Assembly: GCA_017960525.1 (NCBI GenBank)
Contig: JAGCZA010000005.1
Location: 29,051 to 93,050, forward strand
DNA length: 64,000 bases
Source of the DNA: Prevotella sp.
GTDB taxonomy: Bacteria; Bacteroidota; Bacteroidia; Bacteroidales; Bacteroidaceae
Direction of reading: 5' to 3'
Within the stretch, counting starts at the first letter, position 1. The number at the start of each line of letters is the position of its first letter. Shown here one piece after another: positions 41,485 to 50,995 of the stretch. The notes under the pieces are model-generated. The model searched no databases and had not been told where the DNA came from. It saw nothing but the letters and a program-made list of their open reading frames with translations. Made by a program: the position numbers and the translations under genes.

Positions 41485-44400
41485 CTATTCCTCCTTTATC
41501 GAGGCAAATTCAGAGGGGGAAACACCGAAGTGTTTGCGGAAGATGGTGGAGAAGTGGGCCAGATTAGAGAAGCCTACGGTATAGGCCACTTGGGTGACAT
41601 TGATTTTCTGCTCCTTGAGCAAACGGGCGGCCTGCTCCAGACGGATGTTGCGGATGAACTCCGAAGTGGAAAGACCTGTCAGTTCCTTCATCTTGCGATG
41701 GAGCTGTGCACGGCTGATGCCCACCTCCTGGCAGAGCATTTCGACGTTGAAGTCGCTGTCGTTCAGGTTCTTGTTCACAGCCTTCATAATGCGCTCCATC
41801 AACTGCTCGTCGTTGCCCTTTACCTCTGGCTGCTCCAGTTTGTCGGCTTGCTGCTGTGCGCCGCTGAACTTGCCTTTCAGGTGGCGCCGGCCCTGTATGA
41901 GGTTTTCTATGGTAAGGTGGAGCTCCTCCATGTCGAAGGGCTTGGCCAGGAAGGCGTCGGCACCGTTCTCCAGCCCCTCCAGACGGTTTTGCACTTCGGC
42001 CTTGGAGGTGAGCATAATGACTGGCAGATGACTCAGGTTAAGGTTCGACTTGATCATGCGGAGCATAGTGAAGCCGTCCATCTCAGGCATCATCACGTCG
42101 GAGACGACCAGGTCGTAGTCGCCCTGGAGCAGTTCCTTGATGCCCTCCTTGCCGTTGGGGCAGATGCCGAACTTATAGTAGCGGTGCAGTTCCTGCTGGA
42201 TGTACTGGGCAATCTCGTTGTCGTCGTCGACGATGAGGACGCGCTTGCGCGAGGAAGATGCCGATGCAGGAGTGCTGGACACTGGCTGGACACTGGAAGG
42301 CTGGTCGGCGGCAGTCTCAATTTCTTCAGGCGACAGATGGGCGTTGCCCAGTGGCAGCGTGACGGTAAAGACCGAGCCTTGATGGCCGTCGGTGCGGTTG
42401 CAGGCAGAGATTGTGCCGTGGTGCATGTCTACAATCATCTTGCAGAGGTTCAGGCCGATGCCTGTCCCGTCGATGTTGAGACGGCGGGAGTTGTTGCCTT
42501 GGTAGAAGCGGTCGAAGATGTGGCGCTCTGAATCGGGGTCAAGCCCCACGCCAGTATCCATCACCTGTAGTGTGAGCGAAGAGTCGGGATGTGTCTCTTC
42601 TGTTCTACTGTTCTCTTTGAGCATCACCGTCACCTCGCCGCCGTCGTGGGTGTACTTGAAGGCATTCGAGAGAAGGTTGGTGATGACTTTGTCGAACTGG
42701 GAGCGGTCAATCCAAGCTGGAAGGGTGTCGATGCCCTCATGAAGGAAGCGCAGGCTGATGTTGCGCTCCTGGGCGTTGAACTCAAACATCTTGCACACGC
42801 CAGCCACGAAGGTCACCATATCGGTCTGCTGGCTGTGGAGGTGCATCTGCTGCTTGTCTATCTTGCGCACGTCGAGAATCTGGTTCACCAGGTTGAGGAT
42901 GCGCTGCGAATTGTGCTCGATGGCCTCGACCGACGGCTGGAACGTGCTGCTAAGGAACGTCTGGATATCGTCGGCAACCGCCAGTTCATTCAGTTTTCCG
43001 TTCTTGAGTTTCTTGAGTGCGCTGAGGATGATGGTCAGCGGCGAGCGGATGTCGTGGGTGGCATTGATGAGGAACTTCATCTTCTCCTCGTCGAGACGGC
43101 GGTTGGCACGTCGGTGTCCCATCACAGCAAGGAGGGTGAGCAATGCCACCACCAGCAGGAAGTAGCAAATGTAGGCCACAGTAGAGCTGTACCAGGGGGA
43201 GCGCACGGTGATGTTGATGACCTTCGACGGCGAGCAGTCGCCACCCTGGCAGGCGCGCACTTCCACCCGATAGGTGCCAGGCTGCAGATGTGCCAGCGAA
43301 ATCTCGTTCTGCCCCTCCGGCTGGCGTATCCACGGGTCGTTGTTCACCCGGTACTCCAGGCTGACGTTCTGTGCCACCTCGAAGTTGAACTGCGAGAAGG
43401 CGAGCATCACCGTATGGTCGAGATAGCTCAGGGTAAAGTCGTTGCAGTCGGCGATGGGCTTGCCATCGGTTACGTGGACATCGTTCACGATGGTGGTGGC
43501 TTCGACGTATTGGTCGCCCACGCGGAACGCCGTGAGCTGGAGCGAGTCTTGCTGTGTCTGCTGCTGGCCGGCGAAGTGGTTGGGCGAGAAAACGGTGAGA
43601 CCGTCGTTATGGCCGAAGAAGACAATGTCGTTGTCGGTGTGCATACCCACGTTGAAGATATACTCCTTCTTTGTCAGGCCATTGCCGGCCACGTAGCCGA
43701 TAAACGTCTGGTCGTCGGGGGCATACTGCCAGATGCCCATCGACGTGGAGCACCACAGGTGGCCGTCGTTGCTCTCAACGATGTAGTTTACCACCTTGTC
43801 TTTAAGCACTTCGCTGCCAGGGAACAGGGTTGCCTCCGACTGTCCAGGCTCATAGATGTAGAGGCCGCTGCCAGTACCGATGAGGATATGGCCGCGTGTG
43901 GTTTCGCAGAGCGAATAGCACATTTGGCCGTCGAGCAGCGACATCCATCCGAAAGGTCTGAAGGTGTCGGCCTTTGGGTCGTAGCAGGCCACACCGCTCG
44001 ACGTGGCCATCCACAAACGGCCCTTGCTGTCGGGCTGCATGGCCAGAATCCAATTGTTGCACAGGCGTCCGCGGATGGAGTCGTTGGTGTCGCTCATTGA
44101 GAAGTGGCGCTTGTAGCCTGTCTGGGGATTGAACACACAGAAACCGCGAGAAAAGGTGGAAATGTAGATGTTTCCCTCGTCGTCGCTGGTCATATCGTTG
44201 AACCTGTCGCAGTCGAAGGTGAAGCGCCGCTGCGAGTTCCCGGTCAAGGGGTCGTAGCTGTAAAGTCCGTCGTCGGTGCCCACCCAGTAGCGGTGCTGGC
44301 GGTCGCGGAAGATGAATTCTGTGGCATCGGGGGCTTGCGGATGGGCAGTCACGCGACCCTTGTCGCTGAAACCATAGATGCCAACGCCCTGGACGGTGAC

Positions 44401-45450
44401 CCAGGTTGTGCCGCCATCGCCCTCGCAGACGGAACTGATGGTACTGCCCAAGCGCACGCCCTGGCCCTCAAAGCTCCAGCTCTGGAACGCGGTTTGACTG
44501 CTCGGCACCATCACCATTCCCTTGCGCTGGCAGCCCAACCAGATGTTGTCCTTGCGGTCGAAGAGGATGGCACTCACTTTGGTGGTCAGCATATCGACAC
44601 CAAGGCAGCTCACGTCAAGCGGCTCCATACGCCGGTGCTTGCCGGGGGCGATGACAAAGACGCCGTTTCCGCGTGTACCTATATAAAGATTGCCGGCAGC
44701 GTCGACAGCCGCTTTCCAGAATATGATGTCGCGCTGGGCCACAGCGCCCATATTAATGTCGGCCAGTTCCATCTTGCCATTGTGGTAGGACATAATGCCG
44801 TGCTGGCAGACCGCCAGCAGCTCGCCCTCCTGCTCGACGAAGACTTGCGGATTGCCACAGACTGAGTTGAAGGTGGTAGTATGGCCCTGATGTTCAAGAA
44901 CAATTGTGTCGTCGTAGCCGCTGCGCCAGATGCGCCCACCACGGTCTTCGTAGATGCGGCTGTAAAAACCAGTGGGTCGCTCGCCGTAAAGCCGCAATTG
45001 TCCACCTTTTTCAAGCGTATATACACCATAGCCGGCGGTGCCCACTATCAGCCGGCCGTCGCGCAACTGCACCAACGAACTGACGCGGGGTTTCACGCTG
45101 TCGGGGAAGAGATAGTGGACGAAACTGGAGGTGGCATTGTCGTAACGGTCCAGACCCACACTCGTTCCCACCCAAACGTCGCCATTGGAGGCAGCCAACA
45201 GACTGACTACCATATTGTTATCCAGCGAACTTGGGTCGTCGTCGCGATGGAGGAAAGTCTGGAAATTATAACCGTCGAAACGATTTAAGCCATAATCGGT
45301 GGCAGTCCAAATAGAACCCTGACGGTCCTGACAAAGGTCGTTTATGAGACTGCTGGAGAAACGGTCAGCTGAAAAAAACTGGCCCATCTGCGCATACGCT
45401 GTGAGACATACGATGAGACATGAAACAAATAGAAAAGTGTAGCGTTTCAT
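41485..45450 (-). CDS. Hybrid two-component system regulator (HTCS)
   Basis: A 1321-residue one-protein signalling system. A Sec signal or membrane anchor (residues 1-20) precedes a periplasmic sensor of two beta-propellers (Reg_prop repeats such as LNRFDGYNFQTF and VGTSVGLDRYDNA) and a Y_Y_Y domain (about 690-750), then a membrane helix at about 757-778. The histidine kinase has His799 in THDIRSPLTI and the ATP lid GTGIGLNLCK. The receiver has Asp1118 in VVSDVMMPEMDG, and an AraC-type HTH domain ends the protein. It senses a ligand in the periplasm and activates nearby SusC/SusD genes. Its own promoter box is at 45494-45501. Confidence 0.93.
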   Translation of the reverse strand: MKRYTFLFVSCLIVCLTAYAQMGQFFSADRFSSSLINDLCQDRQGSIWTATDYGLNRFDGYNFQTFLHRDDDPSSLDNNMVVSLLAASNGDVWVGTSVGLDRYDNATSSFVHYLFPDSVKPRVSSLVQLRDGRLIVGTAGYGVYTLEKGGQLRLYGERPTGFYSRIYEDRGGRIWRSGYDDTIVLEHQGHTTTFNSVCGNPQVFVEQEGELLAVCQHGIMSYHNGKMELADINMGAVAQRDIIFWKAAVDAAGNLYIGTRGNGVFVIAPGKHRRMEPLDVSCLGVDMLTTKVSAILFDRKDNIWLGCQRKGMVMVPSSQTAFQSWSFEGQGVRLGSTISSVCEGDGGTTWVTVQGVGIYGFSDKGRVTAHPQAPDATEFIFRDRQHRYWVGTDDGLYSYDPLTGNSQRRFTFDCDRFNDMTSDDEGNIYISTFSRGFCVFNPQTGYKRHFSMSDTNDSIRGRLCNNWILAMQPDSKGRLWMATSSGVACYDPKADTFRPFGWMSLLDGQMCYSLCETTRGHILIGTGSGLYIYEPGQSEATLFPGSEVLKDKVVNYIVESNDGHLWCSTSMGIWQYAPDDQTFIGYVAGNGLTKKEYIFNVGMHTDNDIVFFGHNDGLTVFSPNHFAGQQQTQQDSLQLTAFRVGDQYVEATTIVNDVHVTDGKPIADCNDFTLSYLDHTVMLAFSQFNFEVAQNVSLEYRVNNDPWIRQPEGQNEISLAHLQPGTYRVEVRACQGGDCSPSKVINITVRSPWYSSTVAYICYFLLVVALLTLLAVMGHRRANRRLDEEKMKFLINATHDIRSPLTIILSALKKLKNGKLNELAVADDIQTFLSSTFQPSVEAIEHNSQRILNLVNQILDVRKIDKQQMHLHSQQTDMVTFVAGVCKMFEFNAQERNISLRFLHEGIDTLPAWIDRSQFDKVITNLLSNAFKYTHDGGEVTVMLKENSRTEETHPDSSLTLQVMDTGVGLDPDSERHIFDRFYQGNNSRRLNIDGTGIGLNLCKMIVDMHHGTISACNRTDGHQGSVFTVTLPLGNAHLSPEEIETAADQPSSVQPVSSTPASASSSRKRVLIVDDDNEIAQYIQQELHRYYKFGICPNGKEGIKELLQGDYDLVVSDVMMPEMDGFTMLRMIKSNLNLSHLPVIMLTSKAEVQNRLEGLENGADAFLAKPFDMEELHLTIENLIQGRRHLKGKFSGAQQQADKLEQPEVKGNDEQLMERIMKAVNKNLNDSDFNVEMLCQEVGISRAQLHRKMKELTGLSTSEFIRNIRLEQAARLLKEQKINVTQVAYTVGFSNLAHFSTIFRKHFGVSPSEFASIKEE

Positions 45451-45493
45451 AGTTATATGGTAAATCGAGCAAGTTAGTTATGCTAATGCGCTG

Positions 45494-45501
45494 CAAAAGT
45501 A
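45494..45501 (-). promoter_or_regulatory. Candidate -7 box of the HTCS gene
   Basis: Minus-strand TACTTTTG, 44 bp before the ATG at 45450. No strong -33 box was found. Confidence 0.4.
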
Positions 45502-45621
45502 CGAAAAAGAGAAATAACAGGCGTGTTCGTTTCTTTCTTTTTTATGTTCGTTTTGCAAAGTGTTGCGTACAATAGGGAAAAAGGGGTTAGTCGATAATTC
45601 CGATACATATTGAAAATAATT

Positions 45622-45775
45622 TGCGCAGCCATTCCCCTCCCATCAAGGGGAGGGGTAGGGGTGGGGTCTGTAATTTCTTGTCAGTCAAAAAGATACCAAC
45701 CCCACCCCCAACCCCTCCCCTTCAGGGGCGGGGAGCAGCTTCGCAGTTTTGCACCGAAGAGAACGACTGACCCGG
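45622..45775. repeat. G/C-rich composite fold-back element, copy 1
   Basis: It starts GCGCAGCCATTCCCCTCCC and contains two inverted G/C-rich arms, around 45630-45667 and 45697-45740. The first 66 bp are nearly identical to 63632-63700. The end (45741-45773) is the inverse of 63852-63880. It abuts the 22-bp array at 45782. Confidence 0.8.
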
Positions 45776-45781
45776 AAAAAA

Positions 45782-45859
45782 GGACGAACCAAACTACCAG
45801 TTAGGACGAACCAAACTATGAGTTAGGACGAACCAAACTATGAGTTAGGACGAACCAAA
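45782..45859. repeat. 22-bp hairpin repeat array, locus B
   Basis: Three full units and one half unit of GGACGAACCAAACTATGAGTTA: 45782-45803, 45804-45825, 45826-45847, 45848-45859. Units differ only in the three bases before GAGTTA or CAGTTA. Confidence 0.85.
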
Positions 45860-46012
45860 AAGAATGGCCGCCGATATTCTCATACAGGCGACCACAGTCA
45901 TTAGTTTACCATAACTAACTTAGAATGATGCTACTAAAAAAACTACTAACCATATAACTAACTTATAACAAACTTTTAACTAACTAAAACTAACTTATTA
46001 AGGATTCTTGCA

Positions 46013-47704
46013 TCATTTCGGGAGATACCAGTTGTTCTTGTCCATCAGCAGGGCACGCAGAGCAGCGTCCTGCTTGCCGCTGCGGCGGCTGATGGGGTCG
46101 GCCAGATAGGCGGGGTCGCCACGGCGCAGGGCCACACGCATCAGGTCGTAGAAGCGGTTGCCCTCGAAGGCGCCCTCCAGGGCCATTTCGTTGACAATCA
46201 GGTCTTCAACTTGCGGAATCTGGTAGGCTATTGTGTCTTCACGTGTTGCCAGCGGCGTTTCGGGCTGAGGCAGCACGTAGTAGGCGTTGCATTGCGAGTC
46301 GCCGGAGCCACGGGAGTGAATGCCGATGGTGGTCTCGCGGGTGAAGAGGTTGTCATCGAACTTGATGAGGTCTCCGGCCTTGACCTGCTCCAGACTGTCC
46401 ACATAGTTGTCGATGTTCTCCTTGCAGAGTCCATACTTCAGGATGGCCATAGCCGACTGGGGCAGTCCGGCGCGGTTGAGGGCTTCGGCATAGCGCAGAT
46501 AGACCATTGTCACGCGGTAGGTGGGCACCATAAGGCTTGAGAACTTGCTAATGGTCTGGCGCATAGAAGAATACTCTGAATAGGGATCCTGAGTACCCGA
46601 CGACGACTGGTTGTAGTTGGAATAGAGGCGAAGGTCGCCAACCAGAAGGTTGTCGGTAAAGCCGCTGCGAGGTGCATAGACGGTATCAACCTGAGTGGCC
46701 GACTCGTTCTTGTATTCTATACAGTAAACCTGATCGGAAGACAGCTTCCTCATCCCCTGCGAGGGTGCGAGTTGGAAGAAATAGTTGTTCTCTCTGGTGG
46801 AGCAGAAAACATTGCGCAAATCGGACACCACGCCGTCGAACACGCGGCTCTCCATAGGAATGAAGCTGAGCACCTCATTGTTGCTTGTGACGGAATAGGC
46901 ATCGCGGGGACGCTGGTAGTCAGTGACGCTGGTCCACCTGATAGACGCTTCATAGTTCAGCTGGACAGGGTCGTCCTTGTCGTTCAGATAGTCGTTGTAC
47001 CAGCGGGCTGACTCCTCATAGCGGCCAGCCCAGAGGCAGAGGTCGCCAAGCAGGGCACGCACAGGAATGAAGAATCTCTCGGTATCACGAGCGTCGATGT
47101 TCTCGTAGTTTGGCAAATCGGTGAGGGCGTATGGAGCCAGGTCGTCAATGAAATAGTTGCACACCTCCTGGATATTCGACAATGGGCCATTGGCGGCTTC
47201 CTGGGCCTCACGCTCGGTCATCAAAGGCTTCAGTACAAGGGGCACCTGCCCGTAATTCTTCACCAGCTCAAGGTAAGTCCAGGCACGGAAAGCCTTCACC
47301 ACGGCATACTCATATTTGAACAGCTGGCGGCCACGGCGCTGGAGTGTTGTGTCGACATTGGCCAGATAGTAGTTGCAGTTGTTGATGACGGCATAGTAGT
47401 CGCTCACCTGGTTGTACTTGTTCTTCTGCGACAGATTGAAAGCGGCCAGACGCTTCAAGTCGGCAGAGGCCTCCTCGGTGGGTTCCACCAGATCGGAACG
47501 AGCCTCGCCCAAGAGCACAGTACGGTCGGCAATGAGTTGCAGCCGGCCAACAATGCCCAACACGCTGTAGACTGAGTCGGTGGGGTGGTCAAGTGTATTG
47601 TCTTCGGCAAACTCCACAAGGTCAGACTCCGCATTGAGAATGTCGGAGCAACTGCTCAAAATTAAAAGATTAAAAAATGAAAAGATTAAAATATACCGTT
47701 TCAT
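46013..47704 (-). CDS. SusD/RagB-like nutrient-binding lipoprotein (pair 2)
   Basis: A 563-residue protein with a lipoprotein signal ending at Cys19 (LILSSC). The SusD fold is read from the N-terminal helices and tetratricopeptide-like segments (FKYEYAVVKAFRAWTYLELVKNYGQVPLV in shorter blocks near 125-155) and the C-terminal signature ALEGAFEGNRFYDLMRVALRRGDP. It caps the SusC barrel encoded upstream (start 38 bp away) and binds the substrate. This pair is the last two genes of the operon; HTCS follows after the repeat-rich gap. Confidence 0.92.
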   Translation of the reverse strand: MKRYILIFSFFNLLILSSCSDILNAESDLVEFAEDNTLDHPTDSVYSVLGIVGRLQLIADRTVLLGEARSDLVEPTEEASADLKRLAAFNLSQKNKYNQVSDYYAVINNCNYYLANVDTTLQRRGRQLFKYEYAVVKAFRAWTYLELVKNYGQVPLVLKPLMTEREAQEAANGPLSNIQEVCNYFIDDLAPYALTDLPNYENIDARDTERFFIPVRALLGDLCLWAGRYEESARWYNDYLNDKDDPVQLNYEASIRWTSVTDYQRPRDAYSVTSNNEVLSFIPMESRVFDGVVSDLRNVFCSTRENNYFFQLAPSQGMRKLSSDQVYCIEYKNESATQVDTVYAPRSGFTDNLLVGDLRLYSNYNQSSSGTQDPYSEYSSMRQTISKFSSLMVPTYRVTMVYLRYAEALNRAGLPQSAMAILKYGLCKENIDNYVDSLEQVKAGDLIKFDDNLFTRETTIGIHSRGSGDSQCNAYYVLPQPETPLATREDTIAYQIPQVEDLIVNEMALEGAFEGNRFYDLMRVALRRGDPAYLADPISRRSGKQDAALRALLMDKNNWYLPK

Positions 47705-47742
47705 AACTGTCTTTAATTTTTAAATTCTTTAATTCTTTAATT

Positions 47743-50700
47743 TTACAAATTGATGTTCACACCCAGCGAGAAGGTTCGTCCGGCAGAAAGCAGCCCGCGG
47801 TCGATGCCCTGTGCAAGGATTGACGAACCAAGGGTTGTGTCGGGATTGCTGCCCAGATAGCGTGTGATGGTGAAGAGGTTCTGAGCGTTGCCCCAGATGG
47901 TGATGCCCTGCAGATAAGTGCTCTGGATGGGCAGGTGATAGCTCAACGTGACACTGGCCAGACGCAGATAGCTGCCGTCCTCAATCCAGCGGTCGCTGAA
48001 GCGCGAGTTGCCCATCGGGTCGGTGTAGCGTGCACGGGGGATGTCGGTCACCTGGCCCTCAGTAGTCCAGCGGGTCTGTGCGGCTGTGGTCTGGTTGAGG
48101 AAGAGGTTTCCGCCCTCAAGCAGCGAGCGCTGGTAGTTGTAGACGTCGTTGCCCAGCGAGTAGTTGAACACGGCGTTGAGCGACAGCCGCTTGTAGGTGA
48201 GCGTTGTGAAGATGTTGCCGTAGATGTCGGGGTTGGGGTCGCCGATAACGGTGCGGTCAGCCTCGTCAATCAGTCCGGCTCCACCCGTGTTGGCGATGTC
48301 GATGAAACGCATATCGCCAGCCTGGAAATACTCGCGCTCACCGTTCTGCTTCAGCACATAGTGGCCGTCGGCCAATGCCTGCTGAGTGGTGGAATAGACG
48401 CCATCGGTCTTGTAGCCATAGAACAGGCCCACGGGCTGGCCCACCTTGGTGATGATGGTGGCACCATAGACAGAGGTCTCAATGGGATGGTCGTTGTCGG
48501 GCAGGGCGGTCACCTTGTTCTTGTAGTGACCGGCAGAGGCACCCAGTTCCCAAGAGAAGTCCTTCAGGGCCAACAGTTTAGTGTTGATGCTGACATCGAA
48601 GCCCATATTCTCCAGCTTGCCGTCGTTGCTCCAGTTCTCCTGCAATCCGCTGGTGTAGGCCAACTGGCGCAGCGAGAGGAGGTTGGATGTCCAACTCTTG
48701 AACACGTTCAACTTGACACCCAGGCGGTTGCCCAGGAAGTTTCCAGTCAGTCCGGCAGTCAGGCGGCGGGTGGTCTCCCATTGCAAATCGGTGTTGCCTA
48801 TATTGCCGATGACCTTGCCGACCACACCGTTCTTGCCGTCCTCTGTGATGAGCACGCGCTTGGCCACAAAATAGGTACGCGAAGCGGTATAGTCGATGTC
48901 GTCGTTACCCGTCACATCAAAACCTAAGTTCAAACGCAAGTAGTCGATGCCCTTTGCTCCGGCAAGCCACTTCTCGTTGGTAAGCACCCAAGCGCCCTCG
49001 ATGCTGGGGAAAAGCCCCCAGACGGTGTTGAACAGCTTGAGGCCGCTGGCATCGTCACCGAAGCGCGATGAAGCCTGTGCCGAAAGCCCGGCGTTGACAT
49101 AGAAGCGGTCGGAGAAACTGTAGTCGGCTAGTGCATACCACGTAATCTCACGGGTATTGTCATCGGCACCCTCGGTGCTCTTGAAGAGCAGGTCGGCTGA
49201 CATATTCGGTGTCTTGTCATTACCAGAGTTGTAACCGCGCTGGGCCGTGAGTTGATACTCACTGCTGAGGTAGCGCACACCTGCCTTGACGGCGATATTG
49301 TGGGCATTGTAGCGGTTCTGCCACGTGAGACGAGTGTCGCTCTGGATGGCCGTCTGGCGCGCTGCCTGGCTCTGGGCGATGTTGTCGAGGCGGGAGTCTT
49401 CATCAAGCCCGTCAACCACAAAGGTGGGCACGCCCTGAATGGGCAGATAGTAGTTCTCGTTGGTATTGACCAGTCCCAAAGTGAAGTGCTCGCGCAGGTC
49501 GAGGTGTCGGTTGAACTGATACCTCGGCGTGATGGCAAATGTGATGAGGCGGTTGCCGAAAGAGTTGCGGTTCTTGCCATCACCATACTCCAATATAGAG
49601 ACTGGGTTGGCCAGACGGCCACGGCCCTGGAACTTGCCCTCCAAATAGTCGTCGGCCTCAGCCAGATAGTGGCTCAGGTTGCCGTGCTTGTCGTAGGCGT
49701 ACGGCGAAAGGAACGGAGCCTTGGCCAAAGCGATGAAGCCCGGAGAGGTGATAACCGTGCCAAGCGGGTCGGCAGGAGCGCCGTCATCGCGCAGAGCCCG
49801 GTCCACATCACTATAGCTGGCATCGAAGCGCACATCGAGCTTGTTGCTGATGATAATGTCGGAGTTCAGTCGCATATTAAAGCGCGAATAGTCGTTCTCC
49901 TTCAGCGTACTGTTTCCTAACGAGTAGCCAACAGATAGGTTATACGAAGCGGCATCGTCACCACCCTGCACGTTGATGCCGTAGTTCTGCGAGAATGCGT
50001 TCTTGTAGACCTCGTCAGTCCAGTCAGTATTGTTGTGGTACTGGTTGTAATAATAATAGGTGGGTTCGCTGTTGAGGAACTTCATCTTGCCCATCATATT
50101 GGGGTTCATCTTCTCAGAGAGCAGCTCCGAGGCATAGAGACGATAGCCCTCGCTGTCCATCATTTCGGGCAGGCGGGGCACCAGCTCGTAACGGCCATTG
50201 ATGGTGACATCAATCTTGGTGGCCATCGACTTGTTGCGCTTTGTCTTGATGAGGAGCACGCCGTTGGCACCCTTGGCGCCATAGAGGGCGGTACCGTTCT
50301 TCAGCACCTGTACGCTCTCTATGTCGTTCACGTTGAGGTTGGCGAGCAGATTATTGAAGTAGCCGTCGTGGAGCATCGTGCGGTTGTACTGCATGTCCAT
50401 AATAACATCGTCAATGACGACGAGCGGCAGGGCATTGATGTTAAGCGAGTTGATGCCCTCGATGAGCATCGTGTTGCCCTGACCGGCAATGCCGCCACGG
50501 CTAACCATACGCATATCGGCGCCAAGTTGCTGGGAGAGCAGCGGGTCGATGCTCAGTTCTGACGTGTTGTCAAAACGGTTGGCCTCGCTACTGGTGGTAG
50601 CGGTGGTCTGGCGGGAATATAATTGGCTGAAGGCATCGCTGAAGAGCTGGCCGTCGGCCCGGCCATTGGCAATGGCTTTCTGCTGAATCGTATAGCCGTC

Positions 50701-50934
50701 GACGTGCATCAGCACCGAACGGGTGTATGCAGGAACCTTCAGCTCGTAGGTGCCGTCGTCGCCGGTCATAGTGGTCTGGCGCTGGTTGCCGTAGGCTGAG
50801 ACGATGACACCAGCCAGTGGCTGGCCTGTGGCGGCATCGGTAACAATGCCGGTCACGGTCTGCGTGTTGTCCTGCGCCATCAGAGGGCTAATGAATAAGG
50901 AAAAAATAATAAAGAATAAACCTTTCAACCTCAT
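47743..50934 (-). CDS. SusC-like TonB-dependent receptor (pair 2)
   Basis: A 1063-residue outer-membrane protein. The ATG at 50934 is preferred: it opens a normal signal peptide (MRLKGLFFIIF, cut after LMAQ) and has GGAG upstream. An ATG 12 codons earlier at 50970 is possible. A carboxypeptidase-like domain (VTGIVTDAATGQPLAGV) is followed by the plug with LIEGINSLNINALPLVVIDD and VQVLKNGTALYGAKGANGVLLI. The barrel ends in VNINL rather than an aromatic residue. With SusD it imports a glycan or peptide through the outer membrane using TonB energy. Confidence 0.92.
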   Translation of the reverse strand: MRLKGLFFIIFSLFISPLMAQDNTQTVTGIVTDAATGQPLAGVIVSAYGNQRQTTMTGDDGTYELKVPAYTRSVLMHVDGYTIQQKAIANGRADGQLFSDAFSQLYSRQTTATTSSEANRFDNTSELSIDPLLSQQLGADMRMVSRGGIAGQGNTMLIEGINSLNINALPLVVIDDVIMDMQYNRTMLHDGYFNNLLANLNVNDIESVQVLKNGTALYGAKGANGVLLIKTKRNKSMATKIDVTINGRYELVPRLPEMMDSEGYRLYASELLSEKMNPNMMGKMKFLNSEPTYYYYNQYHNNTDWTDEVYKNAFSQNYGINVQGGDDAASYNLSVGYSLGNSTLKENDYSRFNMRLNSDIIISNKLDVRFDASYSDVDRALRDDGAPADPLGTVITSPGFIALAKAPFLSPYAYDKHGNLSHYLAEADDYLEGKFQGRGRLANPVSILEYGDGKNRNSFGNRLITFAITPRYQFNRHLDLREHFTLGLVNTNENYYLPIQGVPTFVVDGLDEDSRLDNIAQSQAARQTAIQSDTRLTWQNRYNAHNIAVKAGVRYLSSEYQLTAQRGYNSGNDKTPNMSADLLFKSTEGADDNTREITWYALADYSFSDRFYVNAGLSAQASSRFGDDASGLKLFNTVWGLFPSIEGAWVLTNEKWLAGAKGIDYLRLNLGFDVTGNDDIDYTASRTYFVAKRVLITEDGKNGVVGKVIGNIGNTDLQWETTRRLTAGLTGNFLGNRLGVKLNVFKSWTSNLLSLRQLAYTSGLQENWSNDGKLENMGFDVSINTKLLALKDFSWELGASAGHYKNKVTALPDNDHPIETSVYGATIITKVGQPVGLFYGYKTDGVYSTTQQALADGHYVLKQNGEREYFQAGDMRFIDIANTGGAGLIDEADRTVIGDPNPDIYGNIFTTLTYKRLSLNAVFNYSLGNDVYNYQRSLLEGGNLFLNQTTAAQTRWTTEGQVTDIPRARYTDPMGNSRFSDRWIEDGSYLRLASVTLSYHLPIQSTYLQGITIWGNAQNLFTITRYLGSNPDTTLGSSILAQGIDRGLLSAGRTFSLGVNINL

Positions 50935-50995
50935 CTGGAAGTCTCCAGAGTATTTATAATATCTATCCATAATCGTCAGAGTTTATTATTTATCA

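Larger units (their letters stand above)
45451..46012. other. Intergenic region with repeats between the HTCS gene and SusD
   Basis: This 562-bp gap holds the HTCS -7 box (45494-45501), a G/C-rich fold-back composite (45622-45775), the 22-bp array locus B (45782-45859) and an AT-rich run with five TAACTAACTTA-like motifs (45903-45996). No gene or RNA was recognised. Confidence 0.7.

Noticed and set aside
42589-44100. A 503-codon plus-strand open frame opposite the HTCS gene
   Set aside because: The HTCS protein is complete and has every expected motif in the opposite strand; the plus-strand product has none.
45610-45804. Short open frames in the repeat-rich gaps at 45.6 kb and 63.7 kb
   Set aside because: They translate the G/C-rich elements and the 22-bp arrays and have no protein features.
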